A stretch of DNA of 64,000 bases from the NCBI RefSeq assembly GCF_005049285.1, contig NZ_SOSC01000002.1:434001-498000 (forward strand), given 5' to 3'. The position numbers and the translations under genes were made by a program. This document shows positions 50,095-59,000 of the stretch, in pieces (position 1 is the stretch's first letter; every line of letters begins with the position of its first letter). The notes below the pieces were generated by a model, which saw only the letters and a list, made by a program, of their open reading frames with translations, was not told the origin of the DNA and did no database searches. This DNA comes from Halorientalis salina. GTDB taxonomy: Archaea > Halobacteriota > Halobacteria > Halobacteriales > Haloarculaceae.

Positions 50095-50931
50095 ATGTCC
50101 CTGCAAATCGACGACGCCCTCCGAGAGGGGTTCCAGCGGACGTTCGCACGGAGCGGCCTGCTGCTGGTCGCCGTGTTCGTCGCGTTCGGGTTCGCCAACG
50201 CCGTCATCTCGCAGTCGCTCTCACAGCAACTGTTCGAGTGGATGACGTCGTTCGACCAGCCCATCCCACAGGAGGGGGCACCGTTCGGTCCCCGGATGGA
50301 CCAGGAAACGCCGTTCGCACTGCCGATCCCGCTGCCAGCGCTCGCGCTGTTGTCGCTGCTCACGGTACTGATCGCGGAGGCAATCCACATCGTCGCGATC
50401 CGCGTGTTCGCCAGCGAGAACACCGAGTCGATACCGGATGGCGCGGCGACACGACGGATCGGCCTGGCGACGATCAACGGCGTGGTCGGCGGGATCGTCG
50501 CGGGAGTCCTCACCGTCCTCGGACTGATCCTCCTGATCGTCCCGGGGATCTACGTCGCCATCTCGCTGTTTTTCGTCAGACAGGAGATCGCCGTCGCGGA
50601 CAAGAACTTCGTCGACGCCCTGGCCGATAGCTGGAGCCTGACCGACGGCGACCGCTGGGAGTTGCTCGGCCTCGCGATCATCGTGATCGTGATCAATCTC
50701 GTCGCGAGCAGCCCGACCACGGTCCTGTTCTTCCTCGACCAGGCCATCGGGACGGCCGTGAGTCTCGTCGTCAGCGGGCTCACCACCGTCTTCGGCATCG
50801 CCGTCGCGACGCGCGCCTACGAACAGCTCCGCCGCGAGCGCGAGGCCGACCTCGGCCTCGACGGTGAGAACGGGAGCGACGACGTGGCAGGCACCGACAC
50901 CGGCTGGAACACCGGCAACAACGGGGTCTGA
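50095..50931 (+). CDS. Multi-pass membrane protein (DUF7847-like)
   Basis: A 278-residue protein with a short polar N-terminus and about six TM segments, among them GLLLVAVFVAFGFANAVISQ, ALALLSLLTVLIAEAIHIVA, GVLTVLGLILLIVPGIYVAI, LGLAIIVIVINLVASSPTTV and TAVSLVVSGLTTVFGIAVAT. The order resembles the haloarchaeal 'glycerophosphoryl diester phosphodiesterase membrane domain'-like proteins; no enzyme motif is visible. A TATA-like TTTTTT run lies about 28 nt upstream of ATG 50095. Confidence 0.7.
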   Translation: MSLQIDDALREGFQRTFARSGLLLVAVFVAFGFANAVISQSLSQQLFEWMTSFDQPIPQEGAPFGPRMDQETPFALPIPLPALALLSLLTVLIAEAIHIVAIRVFASENTESIPDGAATRRIGLATINGVVGGIVAGVLTVLGLILLIVPGIYVAISLFFVRQEIAVADKNFVDALADSWSLTDGDRWELLGLAIIVIVINLVASSPTTVLFFLDQAIGTAVSLVVSGLTTVFGIAVATRAYEQLRREREADLGLDGENGSDDVAGTDTGWNTGNNGV

Positions 50932-50969
50932 TCCCGGCGTTTTTCTCCGATGAGGTCGTAGTTCGCGTG

Positions 50970-51248
50970 ATGACAGACCCCGAGATCGACGTGGAGGTCG
51001 AGGTAGAGGTCGGCGTGGATTCGGACGAAATCGACGTCGAGATCGGCGAGAGCCGCGAGTTCGAGGCGGAACTGGAGGCCGACGGGCTCGAAATCGAGAT
51101 CGAGGCCGAAATCGAGGTCGACGGCGCGGTCGACGACGAGACCGAGGGGAAAGGGTACGTCGAACTGGACGCCGAAGACGCAGAGGACGCGCCCGATGAA
51201 ACGGCAGACGAGGCGAACTCGGAAGCTGCCGAGGACGACGCGGAGTAA
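50970..51248 (+). CDS. Extremely acidic repetitive protein of alternating Glu/hydrophobic residues
   Basis: A 92-residue protein. It begins MTDPEIDVEVEVEVGVDSDE and continues with EIDVEIGESREFEAELEADG and LEIEIEAEIEVDGAVDDETE. The Glu-Val/Ile alternation over about 45 residues predicts amphipathic beta strands, with a disordered Asp/Glu tail. A TATA-like CGTTTTT 28 nt upstream supports a real promoter. Translation is not proven, and no family is recognised. Confidence 0.55.
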   Translation: MTDPEIDVEVEVEVGVDSDEIDVEIGESREFEAELEADGLEIEIEAEIEVDGAVDDETEGKGYVELDAEDAEDAPDETADEANSEAAEDDAE

Positions 51249-51279
51249 CCGGTCGACGGCGCGTCGTCCGGGTTCGCGT

Positions 51280-51288
51280 CGTTTAACC
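51280..51288 (+). promoter_or_regulatory. TATA-like box of the DUF5815-type gene
   Basis: CGTTTAACC is centred about 28 nt before ATG 51312. It favours that start over the in-frame ATG at 51291, which would lie too close to the box. Confidence 0.5.
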
Positions 51289-51311
51289 GGATGAAGTCCC
51301 AACCGGGACCA

Positions 51312-51845
51312 ATGGCAGAACCGCGTGTCCCGGGATCGGGGGGAGACGGCATCGAGTTGCCCTGCGGCGAGACGATCACACCCCACGACCTCGACATGGG
51401 GTTGCGGGAGTTCGAGTGCGCCTGTGGCGACAGCCACGCGGTCGTCATGGACATGCACCCGCTGGGTCGGTTCGTCCCGGAATCGCTGGCCGACGTGCTG
51501 CGGGCCACGGTCGAACCCGCCGACGAGTTCGACGAGTTCACCACCGCACACCTGATGGGCATCGTCATGGAGGAGTTCCCCGAGGCCGTCGTCGCCGAGG
51601 ACCTCTCGGAGGACGGCCAGGTGGGCTACGCGATGCTGTGGCTCAGCGACTTCGACTCGCGGCGACTCCACGAGGTGGTCGTGGAACTGCTGGTCGAACT
51701 CATGGAACACGCCATGAGTCACGCCGGCGACGACGACGCGATGGCCGAGTTCGAGGCGCAGATGCTCGAATTCGACGTCGCGGAGTTCGTGGACGCGTAC
51801 CGCCGCGAACGGGACTTCGAGTCCGAACACGATTCGGCCATATAA
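51312..51845 (+). CDS. Haloarchaeal protein, DUF5815-type
   Basis: A 177-residue protein with a CxC-type metal-binding look: ELPCGETITPHDLDMGLREF and ECACGDSHAVVMDMHPLGRF. It continues with FTTAHLMGIVMEEFPEAVVA and LHEVVVELLVELMEHAMSHA. I recall this as the DUF5815 family; the function is unknown. The three Cys and several His suggest a metal site. The TATA position picks the start at 51312. Confidence 0.75.
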   Translation: MAEPRVPGSGGDGIELPCGETITPHDLDMGLREFECACGDSHAVVMDMHPLGRFVPESLADVLRATVEPADEFDEFTTAHLMGIVMEEFPEAVVAEDLSEDGQVGYAMLWLSDFDSRRLHEVVVELLVELMEHAMSHAGDDDAMAEFEAQMLEFDVAEFVDAYRRERDFESEHDSAI

Positions 51846-51976
51846 TAGCTCAACTGCCAGTCCCAACAATACCAGGTAGAGGCAATACTTCAGTGTGAGA
51901 TTTTGAGAGAGTGTCGCTTCTATCCAGTGGCTATTTTATTGGTTTTGTAATGAATACCAGAGATAATCTTAGCTCT
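51846..51976. other. A+T-rich intergenic stretch
   Basis: 131 bp, clearly more A+T-rich than the rest of the window, forming the left edge of a low-G+C patch that continues to about 52740. No gene or RNA is seen. Confidence 0.6.
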
Positions 51977-52453
51977 TTAATCCCAACACAGGGTAGCAGC
52001 ATCGGCGAAATCAATCAACCATGAGCCGAATCTCGATATCGGGCCGGCAAAGTCTTCACGCTCTAGTGCATCCTGACGTGCCCTATCGAGATTCCTGCTA
52101 CAGGCGTGATGACAGTCATGAATACGTTGCTTTTGCTCCCTAGTTAGAGGTGCTAAGCCCCGATAATCATCACCCAAGGACCACCGACGCCATTTGAGGT
52201 CGCTATTTTCATTGGGAAATCTCTCATACAGTTGCCTAAAATCCTGATGTAGAAAATCCCTCTCAGAATTTCCTTCTTCATCTGGATCCACCGCTCCAAG
52301 ACGGCGAGCACTCAGATCTGAGAGACGTTCATATGAGTACCGTTCTCTGAGTGTTTCCAGGCGTTCCTGCAAGAAACCCTCGTTGTTGGATGGGTCAGGT
52401 TCGTTTGGGAGTTGTTGGTCGGACAGGTTTATGCCGTCGTTGTCCGCACTCAT
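51977..52453 (-). CDS. Orphan protein in an A+T-rich patch
   Basis: A 158-residue protein: MSADNDGINLSDQQLPNEPD, PSNNEGFLQERLETLRERYS, SERDFLHQDFRQLYERFPNE and EQKQRIHDCHHACSRNLDRA. It is helical and charged, without a recognised domain. Its G+C content and codon usage look lower than its neighbours (more A/T third positions, ATA and AGA codons visible), which suggests a recently acquired gene. No TATA box is obvious at its 5' end. Confidence 0.6.
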   Translation of the reverse strand: MSADNDGINLSDQQLPNEPDPSNNEGFLQERLETLRERYSYERLSDLSARRLGAVDPDEEGNSERDFLHQDFRQLYERFPNENSDLKWRRWSLGDDYRGLAPLTREQKQRIHDCHHACSRNLDRARQDALEREDFAGPISRFGSWLIDFADAATLCWD

Positions 52454-52739
52454 GACACTAAATTGTCGAGATGGCGGAATAAGTTTTTGGACACGCTATT
52501 AACACTGAACAAACAGGTAATTGAGAATATAAGTGAAGATTATAAGAATACCCTCATTCTTTGGAATGCATATATTATACAGGGGAAAAACACAGGTCTA
52601 CCCTTTTGTGTAGTGAATCTATTCTCGTCCGACGGATGATGACACGGCCAGAGCGGGAGCCGTTACGTGGTTTGTGACGTGTTCACGTCCGACGTATGTC
52701 TGACGCTGTTTAATGTGATAGCAGGGCGTGTGTATTCGT
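52454..52739. other. Low-G+C intergenic interval
   Basis: About 286 bp, A+T-rich in its left 170 bp. A plus-strand frame at 52412-52639 is not credible. The right end contains CTGTTTAATG (52706-52715), the TATA candidate for the gene at 52740, about 28 nt before it. Nothing else is seen. Confidence 0.6.
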
Positions 52740-52967
52740 ATGCGCTTACGTCAGGGCGAGTTCGAACGGATCCGGTCCGTGCTCGACGACACTGACGCCG
52801 ACGAACCACTGACAGCGCGTGAGATTCTGGACCTGCTGGACGAACACGGCGAGGAGTTCGAGAGTGCCCACCGCATCGCGACGGTGCTCGGCCGCCGTGC
52901 GGAGACGGGTGACGTCGAGGTCATCCGGGACCAGCCCTACCGATATCGGTTCCAGGACGGTTCGTGA
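52740..52967 (+). CDS. Small HTH-like haloarchaeal protein
   Basis: A 75-residue protein: MRLRQGEFERIRSVLDDTDA, DEPLTAREILDLLDEHGEEF, RIATVLGRRAETGDVEVIRD and PYRYRFQDGS. The order helix-helix-helix-wing resembles a small winged-helix DNA-binding domain. ATG 52740 is supported by a TATA-like CTGTTTAATG 28 nt upstream; a GTG four codons earlier is less likely. Confidence 0.65.
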   Translation: MRLRQGEFERIRSVLDDTDADEPLTAREILDLLDEHGEEFESAHRIATVLGRRAETGDVEVIRDQPYRYRFQDGS

Positions 52968-53355
52968 TCGCCGTGGACCGGCGGCCGGTGTCAGTATTCC
53001 GTCATGTCCAGGACCGTCCAGTGTGCCGTCGACGCGGGCGTGTCCCGTGACGGGACGACAACGGCATCGACAAGCGTGTTTTCCGGAGGTAAGTGTACGC
53101 AATCGGTATCAAAACTTGATCTTCTGGTGGGAGTTTCAGAAGCGATGATGATATCAATGAGAAGCAACCAATACTGCGATAGACACGAGTCCCCCGACTC
53201 GAACGGCTGTTCGCCCTCCAACAGCGAACATCGGGGCACCAATACCGTTGGCGACAGACCGAACAGTCGGAGTCGGGGACGGGATCGATCGAACCGTGAC
53301 ACGGAACGAAGACAGAAGGGATATATCGGCGACCGATAAACAATCGCCGAGCACG
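52968..53355. other. Intergenic region before the solute-binding lipoprotein gene
   Basis: 388 bp with no convincing gene. Several overlapping frames on both strands are rich in Ser/Arg and have no homologue I recognise. The TATA box for the gene at 53356 lies at its right end. Confidence 0.6.
53318..53328 (+). promoter_or_regulatory. TATA-like box of the solute-binding lipoprotein gene
   Basis: GGGATATATCG is centred about 32 nt before ATG 53356 and supports that start. Confidence 0.5.
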
Positions 53356-55149
53356 ATGTCAGTTCGGCAGCAGGTCCCCGACACCACGAGACGGCAGTTG
53401 CTGGCCGCGGCGAGCGTGGGAGCCGCGGGTTCGACCAGCGGGTGTCTGGGACGGCTGCGGTCGATCTTCGGCTGGCAGATCAACGGGTCGGTGAGTCTCA
53501 AAATCGGGACGCTCCCGGCCGACACCGACCCGTACGCATTACGCATCGCACGGCAGGTCAAAGACTGGTTCTCGACGGCGGGGATCAACACGCAGGTCGT
53601 CCCGATGGCCGAGAAGGAACTGCGCCAGCAGGTCCTGTTACAGCACGGGTTCGACGTGTTCGTCGGCCGACTCCCCCACGCAAAGCGGCGGCCGGACGAA
53701 CTCTACTCGCTGTTACATTCGACGGGCGTTCCCTCCCCCGGCTGGCAGAACCCCTTCGGGTACGCGAACCTCCGGGTCGACGACTTACTGGAGAGCCAGC
53801 GGCGGGCGACCGGATCGGAGCGATACGACGCGGTCGCCGGTATCCAGCGCAGTATCGCTCGGACCCAGCCCTTTAGCATCGTCGGGTTCCCCGACGACAT
53901 CCGAGCCGCTCGCAGCGATCGGTACACGAACTGGGAGAGCGCCGACCTCCGCTCGCCGCTGGGCTATTTCACGCTCGAACGCGCCGGCGGCGACGTCGAG
54001 ACCCCCGGTGAACTCCGGGTCGCGACGACGCGTGGACGGACGGTCGGGAACCTCAATCCCCTGGCCGTCGAGTTCCGCGACCGCGGGCCGATCACCGACC
54101 TCCTGTACGACTCCCTGGGTCGTCGATACGGGGACGGCGGCACGGTCGAGCCGTGGCTCGCGAGGTCCTGGGAGTTCGAGGACGGCGGCGAGGAGCCCCG
54201 GGTGGAAGTCCGGATACGCCCGGACCTCGTCTGGCACGACGGGGAGTCCCTGACCGCCGAGGACGTGCGGTTCACTTATGACTTCCTCCGGGATACGAGC
54301 GCCGACACCAACGAGAGCCGGATCCCGGTGCCGCGGTACCAGGGGGAAACGAGTATCGTGAACGAGGTCCGCATCCTCGGCAGCAACAGGATCGAACTCC
54401 AGTTCACGGACTGTTCGCGGGAGGTGGCCATGCAGGCACTGACCGTTCCGATCCTCCCGGCCCACGTCTGGCGACAGCGGCGGAATCCCGCGACCGTCGG
54501 CGGACTGTCGGTCAGCGACATGGTGACCGAAGCGCTGGTGACGGACAACATCCCCCCGGTCGGGAGCGGACCGATGCAGTTCGAGAACGATCCCGGGGGA
54601 CGGCTCGTCCTCACGCGGTTCGACGACCACTTCCTCCACAACCGGACGACCCTCGACGGGCCGGACTGGCTGGACGACGGGCTGGCGTTCGACCGGCTGG
54701 TCGTTCGCGTGGCCGTCTCGGAGCTGACCGCCGCCGGCTCGGTGGCGGACGGGACCGTCGACGCGGCCGTCTCGCCGCTCGGGGCGAAAGCGATTCCCAG
54801 CATCGAGGACAGCGACGAGACCGAGCAACTGGTCGAACAGTCGCCCTCGTTTTACTTCGTCGGCTACAACGCACGGCGCTCGCCGCTGACGAACCCCCGG
54901 TTCCGGCACCTGCTGGGTCGGCTCATCGACGAGAAGTACATCGTCGAGGAGGTGTTCGACGGGCACGCGACGCCGGGCGTGAGTCCGCTGACGGGGAGCG
55001 ACTGGCTCCCGTCCGACCTGGAATGGGCCGACGGCGACCCCATAACCCCGTTCTACGGCTCGGACGGCGAACTGGATCTGGAACAGGTAGAACAAGCCCT
55101 CCGACGGGCCGGCTACCAATACAACGACGGAAACGTCGTGAAACGGTAA
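53356..55149 (+). CDS. Tat lipoprotein, peptide/nickel-type ABC solute-binding protein with extra N-terminal lobe
   Basis: A 597-residue exported protein. The N-terminus has a twin-arginine and lipobox signal (TTRRQLLAAASVGAAGSTSG, then C). Residues ~34-215 (DPYALRIARQVKDWFSTAGI, QPFSIVGFPDDIRAARSDR) resemble the C-terminal lobe of SBP_bac_5 proteins, while the full canonical family-5 domain starts only at ~217 (GELRVATTRGRTVGNLNPLA, YDSLGRRYGDGGTVEPWLAR, ESLTAEDVRFTYDFLRDTSA). No permease or ATPase gene is adjacent, so this is an orphan receptor. The ligand is unknown. Confidence 0.85.
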   Translation: MSVRQQVPDTTRRQLLAAASVGAAGSTSGCLGRLRSIFGWQINGSVSLKIGTLPADTDPYALRIARQVKDWFSTAGINTQVVPMAEKELRQQVLLQHGFDVFVGRLPHAKRRPDELYSLLHSTGVPSPGWQNPFGYANLRVDDLLESQRRATGSERYDAVAGIQRSIARTQPFSIVGFPDDIRAARSDRYTNWESADLRSPLGYFTLERAGGDVETPGELRVATTRGRTVGNLNPLAVEFRDRGPITDLLYDSLGRRYGDGGTVEPWLARSWEFEDGGEEPRVEVRIRPDLVWHDGESLTAEDVRFTYDFLRDTSADTNESRIPVPRYQGETSIVNEVRILGSNRIELQFTDCSREVAMQALTVPILPAHVWRQRRNPATVGGLSVSDMVTEALVTDNIPPVGSGPMQFENDPGGRLVLTRFDDHFLHNRTTLDGPDWLDDGLAFDRLVVRVAVSELTAAGSVADGTVDAAVSPLGAKAIPSIEDSDETEQLVEQSPSFYFVGYNARRSPLTNPRFRHLLGRLIDEKYIVEEVFDGHATPGVSPLTGSDWLPSDLEWADGDPITPFYGSDGELDLEQVEQALRRAGYQYNDGNVVKR

Positions 55150-55152
55150 TTC

Positions 55153-55947
55153 GTGGTCGAAATACCCTTCTCCGCACAGGTCATCGCCGTCGTTCTCAGC
55201 CTCGTCGGCGTCGCGGCCCTGACCATCGTCGGACCGCGACAGCTGAAAACGACCGCCAGGTCGTTCCGCGACCGCTTGCGGGCCGCCGGCCCGTCACTGG
55301 GCGTGCTCGCTGTCGTCCTCGTCCTCAACAGTCTCATCCGGGACGCCGGGGGCGACCTCTCGTGGCTCATCGGGATCAACATCACCGGGTACATCCACGC
55401 CATCGAAGGGGCGATCGTCGCGGACATCCAGTCGCTGGCGACGCCAGCGCTGACCGAGTACTTCTCCTTCATCTACGTCTACGGCTACGCGTTCCTGCTG
55501 ATCTTCCCGGTCGTGTTGTACCTCGCACTGGAGAACGCGGAGCCGTTGCGGGAGATGACCATCGCCTACACGCTGAACTACGCCATCGGACTGGTGTGTT
55601 ACACCCTCTTTATCTCCTTTGGCCCGCGTAACCTCATCGCCGAGCAGGTCCAGTCGCTCCTCTACACCGACTGGCCGAAATCACAACTCATCACCAGCCA
55701 GGTCAACCGGAACACGAACGTCTTCCCCTCGCTGCACAGTTCGCTCTCGACCACCGTCGCCCTGCTGGCCTACCGGACCAGAGCCGAGTACCCCGCGTGG
55801 ACCTACCTGGCGATCCCGATCGGAACGAGCGTCGCCATCGCGACGATGTACCTGGGCATCCACTGGGCGACCGACGTCGTCACCGGGATCGCGCTGGGGG
55901 TCTTCAGCGTCTACGCGGCCGAATGCATCCGGAAGCGCACGGCCTGA
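55153..55947 (+). CDS. PAP2/AUR1-like membrane phosphatase-family protein
   Basis: A 264-residue integral membrane protein with several TM segments. The C-terminal half has the phosphatase-superfamily signature NVFPSLHSSLSTTVALLAYR (His of SLHS) and YLGIHWATDVVTGIALGVFS (second His with Asp), as in PAP2 and inositol-phosphorylceramide-synthase-like proteins. The start is GTG at 55153, 3 bp after the previous stop, so it is probably coupled to the lipoprotein gene. The substrate would be a lipid phosphate. Confidence 0.85.
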   Translation: MVEIPFSAQVIAVVLSLVGVAALTIVGPRQLKTTARSFRDRLRAAGPSLGVLAVVLVLNSLIRDAGGDLSWLIGINITGYIHAIEGAIVADIQSLATPALTEYFSFIYVYGYAFLLIFPVVLYLALENAEPLREMTIAYTLNYAIGLVCYTLFISFGPRNLIAEQVQSLLYTDWPKSQLITSQVNRNTNVFPSLHSSLSTTVALLAYRTRAEYPAWTYLAIPIGTSVAIATMYLGIHWATDVVTGIALGVFSVYAAECIRKRTA

Positions 55948-55989
55948 CGCGTCGCTCGACCGGGCCAGACGCCGACGTGGACGTGAATA

Positions 55990-56040
55990 CGAATTTCGAA
56001 ATTCGATTGCGACGTTCGCAATCTTTCGCCGAACTTATTA
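55990..56040 (+). promoter_or_regulatory. Two abutting palindromes and TATA box upstream of carB
   Basis: CGAATTTCGAAATTCG (55990-56005) is a perfect 16-bp palindrome. GATTGCGA-CGT-TCGCAATC (56005-56023) follows directly, and a TATA-like ACTTATTA (56033-56040) is centred 28 nt before ATG 56065. This arrangement suggests two operator half-sites just upstream of the promoter. Alternatively the palindromes are 3' hairpins of the PAP2-like transcript. Confidence 0.5.
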
Positions 56041-56064
56041 CGATGTACGAACTCGGGTCGGGTA

Positions 56065-59000
56065 ATGACAGAGGGTACAGACGAGCGTCCGACGATTCTA
56101 CTCATCGGGAGCGGCCCCATCAAGATCGGGCAGGCGGCGGAGTTCGACTACTCCGGCGCTCAGGCCTGCCGCGCGCTTCAGGAGGAGGGAGCGCGAGTCG
56201 TCCTGGTGAACTCGAACCCGGCGACGATCATGACGGACCCGGAGATGGCCGACAAGGTGTACATCGAGCCGATCAACACCGAGGCCATCGCCGAGATCAT
56301 CCGGAAGGAGAAACCCGACGGCGTCATCGCCGGCCTGGGCGGCCAGACCGGCCTGAACGTGACGGCCGAACTCGCCGAGGAGGGCGTCCTCGACGAACAC
56401 GACGTCGACGTGATGGGCACGCCGCTGGACACCATCTACGCGACCGAGGACCGCGACATGTTCCGCCAGCGCATGGAAGCGATCGACGAGCCGGTCCCCG
56501 AATCGGTGACCATCGAGTCCATGGACGAGGTCGAGGACGCCGTCGAGGCCGTCGGCGGTCTCCCGGTCATCATGCGGACCACCTACACGCTGGGTGGCCA
56601 GGGATCCGGCGTCATCGGCGACATGGACGAACTGAAAGAGGCCACGCGGAAGGGCCTCAGTCTCTCGCGTGACAACCGCGTGATGATCACCGAGTCCATC
56701 GACGGCTGGATCGAACTGGAGTACGAGGTGATGCGGGACGCCGACGACTCCTGTATCATCATCTGCAACATGGAGAACATCGACCCGATGGGCATCCACA
56801 CCGGCGAGTCCATCGTCGTCACGCCCAGCCAGGTCATCCCGGACGAGGGCCACCAGGAGATGCGCAACACGGCGCTGAAGGTGATCCGCGAGCTGGGCAT
56901 CCAGGGCGGCTGTAACATCCAGTTCGCCTGGCACGACGACGGGACGCCCGGCGGCGAGTACCGCGTCGTCGAGGTCAACCCGCGCGTCTCACGGTCCTCC
57001 GCGCTGGCCTCGAAAGCGACCGGCTACCCGATCGCCCGCGTCACCGCGAAGGTCGCGATGGGCAAGCGCCTCCACGAGATCGAAAACGAAATCACCGGCC
57101 AGACCACCGCGGCCTTCGAGCCCGCCATCGACTACATCGTGACGAAGGTGCCCCGGTGGCCAAAGGACAAGTTCCGCGACGTGGAGTTCGAGCTCGGCCC
57201 GGCGATGAAATCGACCGGGGAAGCCATGTCCATCGGTCGGACCTTCGAGGAGTCGATGCTGAAGGCGCTCCGTTCCTCCGAGTACGACCCCGCGGTCGAC
57301 TGGGACGACGTGAGCGACGAGGAGCTCGAAAGCCAGTACCTCGAACGGCCGACGCCGGACCGCACGTACGCGGTCTTCGAGGCCTTCGAGCGCGGCTACA
57401 CCGTCGAAGAAATCAACGAGCTGACCGAGATCCGCGAGTGGTACCTCGAACGCTACCAGCGCATCGCCGATGCCGCGACGGGCGCGGCGGCGGGCGACTT
57501 CGAAACGGCCGGGAACGTCGGGTTCACCGATCACGAGATCACGGCCATCGCGGGCGGGGAGTTCAACGACACCCACGCCTCCTGGCTCCCCGATCGCGAC
57601 GAGGCCAATCAGGTCGGCACCGAAGTCCAGACTGACGGTGCTGGCATTACTGTCGAGGACGTGGAAGCCGAGACCTCCCCGCGGACGTTCAAACAGGTCG
57701 ACACCTGCGCGGGCGAGTTCGCCGCCTCGACGCCGTACTACTACTCCGCCCGAGAGCCGCTCTCGGGACTCGGCCGCGACGAGGTCCAGGTCGACCGCGA
57801 CGTCGAGAGCGTCGTGGTCGTCGGCGGCGGCCCGATCCGCATCGGCCAGGGCGTCGAGTTCGACTACTGTTCGGTCCACGCGGTCCGCGCGCTGGAGGAA
57901 GCGGGCATCGACGCGCACGTCATCAACAACAACCCCGAGACGGTGTCGACGGACTACGACACCTCCGACGGCCTCTTTTTCGAGCCGATCACGGCCGAAG
58001 AGGTCGCCGACGCCATCGAGGCGACGGGTGCCGACGGCGTGATGGTCCAGTTCGGCGGGCAGACCTCCGTCGACATCGGCGAGCCCCTCGAAGACGAGAT
58101 CGCCCGGCGCGGGCTCGACTGTGAGATCATGGGGACCGCCGTCGAGGCGATGGACCTGGCCGAGGACCGCGACCGCTTCAACGGGCTGATGGACGACCTG
58201 GGCATCGCTCAGGCCGAGGGGAGTACGGCGACCTCCGAGGCAGAGGCGCTCGAAACCGCCCGCTCGATCGGGTATCCCGTCCTCGTGCGCCCGAGCTACG
58301 TGCTCGGCGGCCGCGCGATGGACGTGGTGTACAACGACGAGGACCTCAAGACCTACATCGAGGAGGCGGTTCGGGTCTCCCCGGACAAGCCGATCCTCAT
58401 CGACGACTTCCTCGCCGACGCCGTCGAACTGGACGTCGACGCCGTGGCCGACGGCGACGACGTGCTCATCGGCGGCATCATGGAACACGTCGAGACTGCG
58501 GGTGTACACTCCGGCGACTCGGCGTGTATGATCCCACCGCGCTCGCTCTCGGAGGATACCCTCGAACGCGTCCGCGAGGTCACCGAGGACATCGCGACCG
58601 CGCTGGACACGGTCGGCCTGCTGAACGTTCAGCTGGCCGTTCGCGACGGCACGGTCTACGTGCTCGAAGCGAACCCGCGTTCCTCGCGTACCGTCCCGTT
58701 CGTCTCGAAGGCGACGGGCGTTCCCATCGCGAAACTCGCCGCGAAGGTCATGGCAGGCATGTCCCTGGACGAGTTGGACGTGGACGAGCAGATTCCCGAC
58801 CAGGTCTCGGTCAAAGAGGTCGTCCTGCCCTTCGACCGCCTGCCGGGCAGCGACCCGCGCCTCGGCCCGGAGATGAAATCCACTGGTGAAGTCATGGGCA
58901 CGGCTGGTTCGTTCGGCAAGGCCTACCAGAAGGCCCAGATGTCCGTCGGCAAGCCGATTCCGCTGGAGGGCGACGCCATCGTGGACCTGCCGGTCATCGG

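Noticed and set aside
52412-52639. 75-codon plus-strand frame in the A+T-rich patch
   Set aside because: It overlaps the start of the minus-strand orphan gene, has no domain or promoter, and its text looks like unselected A+T-rich sequence.
53004-53339. 111-codon plus-strand frame (and a minus-strand frame at 53002-53343) before the lipoprotein gene
   Set aside because: Ser/Arg/Asp-rich with no motif, mutually overlapping on opposite strands, and no promoter of its own.
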